The notes beneath the pieces were generated by a model, which made no database searches, was not told where the DNA came from, and was given only the letters and a program-made list of their open reading frames with translations. A DNA stretch of 64,000 bases from Macrolepiota albuminosa (lineage: Eukaryota; Basidiomycota; Agaricomycetes; Agaricales; Agaricaceae), in the NCBI GenBank assembly GCA_027475525.1, contig JAMWFC010000010.1:301324-365323 (forward strand). Reading direction: 5' to 3'. The translations under genes were made by a program, and so were the position numbers. Of the stretch, positions 56,240 through 64,000 are shown in pieces (position 1 is the stretch's first letter; every line of letters begins with the position of its first letter).

Positions 56240-58113
56240 TTCGAGCTTGAGTTGCAGCAGTACCTTGAGCGAAAGAGGATGAGGAGTAGTACGGCGTCTA
56301 CTTCTACACCGACGAGCTCGGTGGGATACGACTCCTTGTGGTTCAATTGTACTCCAGCAATAGAGGAGGCGATGGAACTGCTAGAGGCGTCCAAGAAGGC
56401 TGACGAGTCTCAGGAAGACTTTGTTTGGCGGCGCACTGCTGCCAGCAGGCAGAGATACTCAACGGGGATGAATAATGAGGGGGAGTCAACAGTCAAAACG
56501 TCGACACAGGATGTAGCGGGAGGTGTGAGGAGTAAGATGGGGGTGGAGTACTGCCCAGTACAGGTTGAAGGAGCCTTAGACTCTGGGGAAGAAGCAGAGT
56601 CACCACAGGTGCAGGTGGAACAGCTGGGGCTGGGGAGGCCAGTGAGGCCAGTGGAGACTCTGGGGAAGAAGCAGAGTCACCACAGGTGCAGGTGGAACAG
56701 CTGGGGCTGGGGAGGCCAGTGAGGCCAGTGGAGTCACGGCAGAACCAGCGGGTGGTGATGGCCGATACTATGGCCAAGCAAGTCAACTTCCAGAGAATGA
56801 GAAACCAGGACCTCCGAGTTCGGAGGGAGTCGCGGGTGGATGATCAAGGCATTGTGTTTGAAGGCGCTAATGGCGTGACACCTGTGGATAATATGTGTTG
56901 GCAGTATGTGCAAGGGCAACGGGCCGGGGGTGGCCCAAGGCACGATAGCACAATACACAGAGAGGTCAGGGGCGAGAGTCGCGAGTTGACCAGCTAGCAG
57001 GTGGCCAGGGGGCGACAGCAGGGGAGCAATGCAGTGCCACCTGCTGCACCTGAGGCATGGGAGAACATGCCTGGGATGAATGAGGTGGCCAGGGCACATA
57101 GGGAGAACATGCACGATCAGTTGATCCGCCTGGTGGATGATGCACTGGGGGCGCGTTTCAATTTCCCTGATGGGGTTAAGCCCCGTAGAGTGGAGGCAAA
57201 GACTATACGGTCTTATACTGGGGGTTACCGGTTCTCACAGCTTGAGGACTGGGCCACTGACGTGTGCTATCATCTGGCGGTGTGCCGCTATGGGGGAGAT
57301 GATATGGATCACAAGAGAGTGTTTGTCTTGCAGGAGTTCCTGGAAGGAGAGGCGAAGGCGTGGTATCGCCACCATATTCTGCATACCAATCAAATGGTCT
57401 AGGAGTGGACGTTCAAGGACGTCCTCATTGGACTTTACAATAGGTTTGTGAGCCCGTCGACTATGCAGGATGCACGTGAGGCCTTTTGGAAGGCGCAGTA
57501 TAGTGAGAAGACAGGCGTGCAAGGGTTTTATGATGTGCTTCGGGAGCACGCTCAGAATATGGCTGTCTACCCAGACGAGTATACCATACGTGAGGCGTTC
57601 CTGGACGGATTGCCCTCGGAGATGAGGAGGTCGCTGATCCGCGATGATAATTTGTCTCCGGAGATCAATACCGTGGATGAGTTTTTGGCATATGCTGTAC
57701 GATATGAGCAGTCGCTGAAGACGGCGATGCACTATGAGCAGCGGACGATGAGGCGGCAGACGCCTCAGCGGACGGCTGATAAAATTGGCACGTTTGTGAT
57801 GCGGCGAGCCAACTTTGTGTTAGGTAGCACCCCGCGGATTGTGGTCCGTGATGATAGAAAGGTGAATAGGGCTGCCCAACGGAGAGGTGGGGATGAGAAG
57901 CCACGAGAGGATCGGGCCAAAAATGAGGGAAATGTGCAGGGACAGGGACTGCTGCGTAAAGACGAGGGTGGAGGCCTGAGGGCGGGGCCAAAGATCATGA
58001 GTAGGGCGAGAATGCCTGGGGTCCAGCGATGCTTCAACTGTGGAGCGCGCGATCATTTTGCGAATTCTCCGAAGTGCCCTCAGTATAGGCCGCAGGACCG
58101 TGTGCAGCTTTGA
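56240..58113 (+). pseudogene. Gag with CCHC zinc knuckle
   Basis: One frame carries the protein from FELELQQYLERKRMRSSTAS to the end, once the duplication at 56578 is allowed for. Two in-frame TAG codons follow (56995 and 57400); the second lies at NQMV-stop-EWTFKDV, where a Trp or Gln would fit. The capsid-type region is YRFSQLEDWATDVCYHLAVC ... FLEGEAKAWYRHHI, as in retrotransposon Gag. The zinc knuckle is CFNCGARDHFANSPKC. It ends with TGA at 58113. Confidence 0.85.
56578..56731. repeat. 77-bp direct duplication (13 of 17)
   Basis: 56578-56654 repeats perfectly at 56655-56731, inside gag, shifting the frame. Confidence 0.93.
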
Positions 58114-58126
58114 GCTGCCCATACAG

Positions 58127-58280
58127 TGGATGGCGGTGATGGGGAGACCAGTGAGGCCGGTAGCGGGCCAGGAGGGGACTCAGAGGCCAAATTGGCTGAC
58201 AGCTGGATGGCGGTGATGGGGAGACCAGTGAGGCCGGTAGCGGGCCAGGAGGGGACTCAGAGGCCAAATTGGCTGACAGC
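58127..58280. repeat. 77-bp direct duplication (14 of 17)
   Basis: 58127-58203 repeats perfectly at 58204-58280, between gag and protease. Confidence 0.93.
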
Positions 58281-58447
58281 GAAGCGAGTGATGATGAGCG
58301 CGCGGTGGAGGAGGATGATGAGTTGGTGACTGTAGATGTGTAACCAATGATTACTATAGTCGCAATAGCGACTCGGAACACCTGGTGGCGCTCACGGACT
58401 ACCCAGAGGATGAGTATAATCGTCTGGAAGGGGACCAGCGCATGTGA

Positions 58448-58897
58448 ATGCATCGAGTAACGCTGCATAAGGCCTTGACAAAACTGAGTCGCCCGAGATA
58501 TAGGCGAGATGAGAAGGCGTGTCTGGTGACATACGTGAATGTGAATGGTAGTCCTGCATGGATATTGTGGGACTTGGGAAGTACCACATCGGGAATCACA
58601 CCCCAGTTTGCACATGTGCACCAGATTCGCGTTAACGAATTGGAGGAGCCCATAACTCTCCAGTTGGGGACAGTGGGCAGTAGGTCGGTAGTCTAGTTTG
58701 GGACGAAGGCCAAGGTGGCCGTGGGCGGGGTGTCCACGACAGAGTACCTCGATGTAGCGAACTTTGATCGCTATGACATGATTATTGGTATGCCATTCAT
58801 GTGCAAGAATGGAGTCCTACTGGACTTTAGCAAGGATGAGGTAGTCGTGAATGGTGAACGAGTGGTTTTGGAAGACACGGATGGACGTCTGCACTGA
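58448..58897 (+). pseudogene. Retropepsin with altered active site (DLG)
   Basis: VNGSPAWILWDLGSTTSGIT aligns with the retropepsin active site, but the normal Asp-Ser/Thr-Gly reads Asp-Leu-Gly. After an in-frame TAG at about 58694 the second half follows (NFDRYDMIIGMPFMCKNGVL; DFSKDEVVVNG), the usual flap and C-terminal block. Loss of the hydroxyl residue next to the catalytic Asp and the stop both point to inactivity. Confidence 0.8.
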
Positions 58898-59661
58898 CAG
58901 AGGGTGACCGAGAAGCGCCGTGACGAGAACTGACTCCATGGTCGCCAACGCAAGGTGGCAGTGGAGGAGGTGAGAGAGGAAGTCAAGCCTGTGGCCAGTC
59001 TACTGGCGGATTTGCCGTGCCTGATGATGACTGAGGAGGAGTTCCAGGTGGGTCGGATGGCTCAGCCTAGGACAGTGAGGAACAGGGACGCCGGAGTTGA
59101 GGTGAGGCGTGCGGTGTGAGCGTCGAGTGAGTGCCAACCAACAACGTCGAAGGTCAAAATAGAAGACCTGGTAATGGAGGAAGAGGAGCAGCAATGGGCT
59201 GCGGAGGCGGCGTCGGTAGCAGGCGCTGGGTGCGTCTTGTGGGACCGGCCCTGTGTTGTGCCCGAGGTGCAATGGGCCTATGACCCGCGGATGCCACAAG
59301 AGTGGAACAATCTGGTGGCATCGATGTGCGTCCGCAATGTACGCAGGAGGTCTAGTAGAGGCAAAGCGTATCGCCTAGCTACTCCGGATGAAGTATCGGC
59401 GCCGTCAGAAATTAGATTCAAGGGGGCAGCGCAGTCAGCACCAGGGCCGCTACTATGACTGAATGTTGGGGATGGCAGCACTGAGCGCCTGCAGGTGCTC
59501 AATGACAGGTTTTGCAGGCAACCGTGAGGAGTGGTGGACAGACACTGGCCAGCCGACAAAGGCAAGGGGCCAGGGGTGGATGTGGAGCTGCTGCGCCAGC
59601 AATGGCAGAGAGAATATGCCGATATTGTCAATGGGACGAAGGGGCAACTCCCTGGAGAGAT

Positions 59662-60488
59662 GTCAATCATGAGATAAATCTCATTGACGACGATAAGCGG
59701 TATAAATATCATCTGCCTCGCTGTTCGCGAGCATTGCAGGACCAGCTGCGGGACAAGACCAACCATTACTTGAATGCATGTTGGTGGGAGGCGAGGCCGG
59801 CAGCACAGGCGGCGCCACTGTTGTGCATTCCGAAGAAGGATGGGACTTTGCACACGGCGCTGGATGTGTGGCAGCGCAATGATAACACTGTTAAGGACAT
59901 GACGCCCCTGCCAGACCAGGAGGTCATTTGGGAGGATGTGGCTCAGGCGAAGGTACAGTCAAAAATTGACCTGACTGATGCGTATGAGCAGGTGCGCATA
60001 CGTACTTCCAACATACACAAGACGCTGTTTGCGTCACCCATGGGGACGTTTGTGAGTAATATTATGCAGATCGGCGACTGTAATGTGCCGGCGACATTTC
60101 AGAGGTTGATGACCTCAATATTCCGTGATGTCATCAGAAAGTTCATGCATGTGTACTTGGATGACATATTTATATTCTTGGACTCCATTGAGGAGCATGA
60201 GGACCATCTCAGGGTCGTGTTATGCATGTGTACTTGGATGACATATTTATATTCTTGGACTCCATTGAGGAGCATGAGGACCATCTCAGGGTCGTGTTCG
60301 AACGACTCAGGGAGAATAGGTTGTATCTTAAGTGGAAGAAGTGCGAGTTGTATGCAGAGACAATTGACTGTTTGGGTCATGTAATAGATGACCAGGGGAT
60401 CCACCCGATGCGGATAAGATTGATAGGATTCGGGAGTGGCCTGTACCACGGAATTACAATGATATCCAGCGCTTTGTGGGGTTGGTAA
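59662..60488 (+). pseudogene. Reverse transcriptase, catalytic box intact
   Basis: HEINLIDDDKRYKYHLPRCS leads into LLCIPKKDGTLHTALDVWQR, KIDLTDAYEQVRI and VPATFQRLMTSIFRDV. The active-site box HVYLDDIFIF is intact. The box and its surroundings appear twice because of the duplication at 60145. After LGHVIDDQGIHP a one-base indel shifts the frame (the sequence goes on as DADKIDRIREWPVPRN in the next frame), so the enzyme is broken even after the artefact is removed. Confidence 0.88.
60145..60298. repeat. 77-bp direct duplication (15 of 17), duplicates the RT active site
   Basis: 60145-60221 repeats perfectly at 60222-60298. It would give the protein two YLDD boxes out of frame with each other, which is biologically implausible. 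Confidence 0.95.
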
Positions 60489-60504
60489 ATTATATTGGCA
60501 CTTC

Positions 60505-61389
60505 TTGCCAGACATATTGGCCTATACGGGGCCGCTGATGGCCATGACGCTGAATGGGGCCCCGTTCTACTGGCGACCGCTGCACCAGTGGTGCTTTGAG
60601 ATGATCAAGCAGATTTGTGCTAAGCCGGTGCTGCGTCCTATTGATCCTAGGCAGGATGAGCCTATATGGCTCATTTGTGATGCGTCCAAGACTGGAGTTG
60701 GGGCAATGTATGGGCAGGGGGCATCGTGGCAGACTTGCCGCCCCACCAGGTTTATGTCGAAGAAGTTTACAGCGGCACAGCAGAACTACGCTGTATATGA
60801 GCTGGAGACATTGGCCATACTGGAGGCCCTGCTGAAATGGGAGGACAAATTAATGGGGTATAAGATACACATTATCACCGACCATAAGGCTCTTGAGTTC
60901 TTCAAGACACAGGTGCACCTGTTGCTGCGGCAACGCCGCTGGGTGGATTATATGTTGAGGTATCAGTTTGACATTATGTATGTGAAAGGCGAGCTGAATA
61001 AGATTGCCGACTGTTTGTCCCGATACTTCGAGAGTGACATGAAGGAGGACGTATATGATGAGTACGAATATGTCCAGGCGGACAGGTGCATGGATCTGGA
61101 TGGGGAGGATTTGCCCATGCAGAGATATGAGGAGATCAAAGAGCATGTGATTGAGATCCGGGCCATGCAGGTTCAGGAGGCCAGGCACAGTCGGCGCCTA
61201 CGGGACCGGCAGGAGCAGCGTGAACTGGAAGCACGCAATATGGCGCAGGCTCAGGAGATGTCCGAGGGACGAATGGGGGATGGGCCACATGCAGCGGGGC
61301 TGGGAAGCCTAGTCCTGGGGGAGGCCCTGAAGTCGAGTGGGAGGGACGAATGGGGGATGGGCCACATGCAGCGGGGCTGGGAAGCCTAG
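60505..61389 (+). pseudogene. RT connection and RNase H
   Basis: PIWLICDASKTGVGAMYGQG carries the first RNase H aspartate. SKKFTAAQQNYAVYELETLA supplies the catalytic Glu, and HIITDHKALEFF the next Asp. RRWVDYMLRYQFDIMYVKGE and NKIADCLSRYFES close the domain. A charged Arg/Glu linker follows towards the integrase and runs into the duplication at 61264. Apart from its ends the domain is unbroken. Confidence 0.88.
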
Positions 61390-61417
61390 TCCTGGGGGAG
61401 GCCCTGAAGTCGAGTGG
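61264..61417. repeat. 77-bp direct duplication (16 of 17)
   Basis: 61264-61340 repeats perfectly at 61341-61417, in the linker between RNase H and integrase. Confidence 0.93.
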
Positions 61418-61539
61418 TGGTGAAGCAGGGCCGGTTGGCCCAGAGGATCGCGAGTTTGCAGACATGGTGAGATGTGAAATGCGCATGATGTGCTGTTCGC
61501 GAAGATCGTGGTGAGGCCGGGGATCATGCCTGCTTTACC

Positions 61540-62382
61540 ATGGAGGACGGGCTGGTATACACCAGCAACGTGAGGGGGGATAGGGTGCTCAGGGTGCCGA
61601 GAGACCGGCAGCTGATTATGACCTTGCTGGAGCAAGCACACCATATAGTGGGGCACTTTGGCCCCCAGTGGACGCTGGCCTATGTGCGGCGGTGGTATTG
61701 GTGGCCTCAGATGGTTGCCATATAGTGGGGCACTTTGGCCCCCAGTGGACGCTGGCCTATGTGCGGCGGTGGTATTGGTGGCCTCAGATGGTTGTGGATG
61801 CGACTAAGTTCTGTGGGACGTGTGAGTCGTGCCAATGGTCAAAGACCTCCAACGCGAGGCCAGCAGGCCAGCTGCACTCCCTGCCTATTTCCCGTTAGGC
61901 CTTGGGACTCGATTGGGATGGACTTTGTTGGTCCTTTCCCGAGGTCCCAGGGTTATGACTATCTCTGGGTGGTCATTTGTCGGATGACCAGCATGGTGCA
62001 TTTGATACTGGTCAACACTACGATGACGGCGGCTGAGTTGTCGTGGTTATATCTCAAGGAGATAGTGCAGTTGCATGGGCTGCCAAGCTTCATTGTCAGC
62101 GATAGGGATGCGAAATTCACTTCTGCTTGGTGGAGGGAATTGCACAAATTGTTGGGAGCAAGGCTGCTCATGTCGACGTTGTTCCATCCGCAGACTGATG
62201 GGCAGATAGAGCGCGCTAACCGCAATGTGGCACAGATCTTCAGGACGGTGGCCTGGCCAGACCAGAGAGACTGGGTTGATAAGGTGCCCATGACTGAGTT
62301 TGCGATCAACGCAAGTGTGTCTGAGACGACGCGTTATGCACCTTTTGAGTTGAATGGTGGGTATATGCCCACCATGCTGTGA
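61540..62382 (+). pseudogene. Integrase: H2C2 region and DDE core
   Basis: The zinc-binding region reads HHIVGHFGPQWTLAYVRRWY and CGTCESCQWSKTSNARPAG, with its start duplicated by the 77-bp repeat at 61641. The core keeps all three catalytic residues: Asp in SIGMDFVGPFPRS, Asp in FIVSDRDAKFTSAWW and Glu in HPQTDGQIERANRNV. The change of frame near 61,895 (SLPISR-stop, then RPWDSIGMDF) is a further break. The frame ends at 62382 with TGA. Confidence 0.88.
61641..61794. repeat. 77-bp direct duplication (17 of 17)
   Basis: 61641-61717 repeats perfectly at 61718-61794, inside the integrase zinc-binding region. Confidence 0.95.
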
Positions 62383-62414
62383 GAGTTTCGCAGTGACGGG
62401 GTTGCGCACCGGGG

Positions 62415-63011
62415 GTGCACAAGTTTGCGCAGCAGGCGTTGGCAAATTTGGCAGATGCGCACAACGTGATTATCGAGGCTCACATATTTCAGACGCGTAA
62501 TGCAAACGCACATAGGGGTGAGGAACCGGCAATTGCGCAGGGTGATTTGGTGTTCTTGTCCACAAAAAATCTCAACTTGCCTAAGGGTAGGGCAGCAAAG
62601 CTTTGCCCGAGGTGAGTGGGACCCTATCGGGTCCATAGCGCTGAGCCGAGCACGTCGAACTATGTGCTGGAGTTGCCAGCTGCATTGCAGAAGAGGTGGA
62701 TTGTGCCTAAGTTTCATGTGTTGTTGCTGCGACCTTACAGCCCGAGCGATGATGCGCTCTTTCCTAACAGGGCCACTCCGGAACCCTATAATTTCGGGGC
62801 TGCCGAGGATCAGGAATGGTTTGTCGATGAGATTATCGGCCATCATTGGATGGCGTGGGGTGGCCTCAATTTCGAGGTGTGTTGGAGTCTGGGGGACACG
62901 ACATGGGAGCCATCGCGCAGTTGCGTGGAATTGGAGGCTCTGAGCTGTTATCTGGAGCTGCAGGGCGTTGGCCGCCCGCAGGACCTAGCAAGACGTGTGG
63001 GTGACATGTGA
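62415..63011 (+). pseudogene. Integrase C-terminus and chromodomain
   Basis: 62415-62615 holds the GDLVFLSTKNLNLPKGRAAK segment, then a TGA. 62616-63011 continues with GPYRVHSAEPSTSNYVLELP and RWIVPKFHVLLLRPYSPSDD, and then a chromodomain (EWFVDEIIGHHWMAWGGLNF, then VCWSLGDTTWEPSRSCVELE) in which the W-x-G-x-x-xxTWEP core is clear. It ends with TGA at 63009-63011. Confidence 0.85.
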
Positions 63012-63202
63012 GGGGGGTGGCTGGGCCAGGCCGCCGGCTCTGGCAGCGGTGAGGGTGACAGAGGTCACAAAGGTGACATGGTGGAGTGTGACCACATTTG
63101 GATGGGGTTATGTCAGCATGGCAGAATTTGTCAGCAGCAGAACGAGGAGAGAATTTTTTTTCTCTTCTGACCTCAGTCTGCTCCTCCACAATTTTTTGTG
63201 AG
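63012..63202 (+). other. Non-coding link, probably contains a short LTR
   Basis: A G-rich tract (gaggggggtgg) right after the stop codon could be the polypurine tract. About 180 bp later a new gag reading frame begins. This is the arrangement expected if one LTR served the 3' end of the left copy and the 5' end of the next. No second LTR in the window is available for comparison, so the borders stay open. Confidence 0.35.
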
Positions 63203-64000
63203 ATGTCGTACTATCAGCGACGTAAACAGCCTGAGAGTTTGAGTGCAGGCTCGAGGAGGGGGGGAACTGGGCATGACCCAGTGGACTATGAGGAAGAGAG
63301 CTATGAAGAGTTCGGTCAGCAGTCAATGCAGGCGTCGCCTGCGCAAATGTTTTATGTGGGAGGATGGTATCAACAAGGTCCCCCGGGACAACAATATTAT
63401 CATGCTATCTAGTGGGGGTATCCACAGGTGATGCCTGGCCCAGGTGGCCCAGTACCTATGGAGGTCGATGATGAAGTGCGGAATGCGCCGCAGTACTACT
63501 ACCTGCACCCGAGGGGAGCAGTGCAGTCGATTCCACAACTACGGAGAGTGGTGCAGTATGTGCCAAGAGGTTATATGGGAGCTCCCCTAGCGCCACAAGT
63601 GCCTCCGTGGACACCGCAGCAATCGCAAAATGTCAGAATGGAGCCGCGAGTACACCGGGCGCAAGGGGGCACTATGAAGACTCCAGGTGCTTGACCCTCT
63701 GGCGCTGAGACGCCAAAAGCCCCTCTCGCTGTGAAAAGCGGGCGGGAGAAGGGCAGGGGACGGGTGGAGGAGCCAGTAGAGGCGGAGGAGGAAACACAAG
63801 AGGCCATGCGGCAGAGATTGGGGGCAGCGGGGTACTCTGTGCCCTCGGATGCCGAGTTCTTGAGCGATCCACTCGTGATGATGGTGTTGAGTGGGCTGCT
63901 GGATGAAAACAATAACTTGCGATGTCAGCAGCAGATGGCGCTGCAGCAGCTATCAAATGCGCAGAAGCGCAAAATGCAGAGCCAGACAGAGGACCGCAAG
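63203..64000 (+). pseudogene. Gag N-terminus of a further gypsy copy, cut by the window edge
   Basis: Starts at ATG 63203 (MSYYQRRKQPESLSAGSRRG) and stays in one frame to the window end, with in-frame TAG at 63410-63412 and TGA at 63692-63694. The protein is Gln/Tyr/Pro-rich (VGGWYQQGPPGQQYYHAI; PQYYYLHPRGAVQSIPQL) and then helical (SGLLDENNNLRCQQQMALQQ). This would be the part upstream of the segment where the left copy begins at 56,240, so it plausibly supplies the N-terminus the left copy lacks. Confidence 0.65.

Larger units (their letters stand above)
56240..63011 (+). mobile_element. Chromodomain Ty3/gypsy element, 5'-truncated and decayed
   Basis: The plus-strand order is Gag, zinc knuckle, protease, reverse transcriptase, RNase H, integrase and chromodomain. 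The left edge runs directly into the copia element with no LTR and no Gag N-terminus. The missing N-terminal portion appears to be represented by the separate gag start at 63203. Five 77-bp duplications, several in-frame TAG/TGA codons and a few indels break the frames. It differs in sequence from the element at 6.9-12.5 kb, so it belongs to another family. Confidence 0.88.

Noticed and set aside
57665..59299. Several minus-strand frames of 90-200 codons opposite the gypsy element
   Set aside because: High-GC antisense shadows. The plus strand carries clear Gag, protease and RT motifs.
15464..61794. Idea that the 77-bp duplications are a novel programmed or mobile-element-linked duplication system
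   Set aside because: The units share no sequence, have one fixed period, break every frame checked, and are confined to multi-copy regions. An assembly overlap artefact explains all of this with one cause.

Overview
The window looks like a transposon-rich stretch of a filamentous basidiomycete genome, most likely an agaricomycete. The reasons are short spliceosomal introns (about 46-60 bp, GT...AG), a NACHT/WD40 NLR-like gene, chromodomain Ty3/gypsy elements, a Helitron with an N-terminal DUF6570-like region, and a JmjC-like gene family of the kind that accompanies transposons in mushrooms. The species cannot be named from the sequence alone.

Layout. 1-3.6 kb: one intronless gene of unknown function. 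4.2-13.5 kb: an AT-rich block interrupted by a structurally complete but coding-dead chromodomain Ty3/gypsy element on the minus strand (LTRs 6927-7147 and 12209-12485, TSD catat). 13.5-16.5 kb: repeats and a coding remnant. 16.5-21.4 kb: a decayed multi-exon JmjC-domain gene (+). 21.9-30.3 kb: a decayed Helitron (-) whose DUF6570-like, Rep, Pif1-helicase and C-terminal cysteine-protease-like segments all lie in one reading frame once two artefactual duplications and a 1,037-bp nested insertion are discounted. Arrays of one short motif lie at both flanks in inverted orientation. 31.4-35.8 kb: two genes of uncharacterised families (one -, one + and decayed), then a third motif array and a 51-bp-unit minisatellite. 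38.4-52.5 kb: an ordinary gene island with an NLR, two paralogous low-complexity genes, an F-box-like gene and a dienelactone-hydrolase-family gene. 52.8-64 kb: remnants of a Ty1/copia element (-), a chromodomain gypsy copy with a truncated 5' end (+), and the start of another gypsy gag that runs off the window.

A feature that cuts across everything is a set of 17 unrelated direct duplications, each with a period of exactly 77 bp. They occur only in the repeat-rich parts. In the cases where I checked the reading frame, they break frames that close again when one copy is removed. They look like unmerged k=77 overlaps from a de Bruijn assembly rather than biology, and they must be discounted before judging which genes are broken. 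Real decay is also present: in-frame TGA/TAG codons and indels through the Helitron, the JmjC gene and the retrotransposons.
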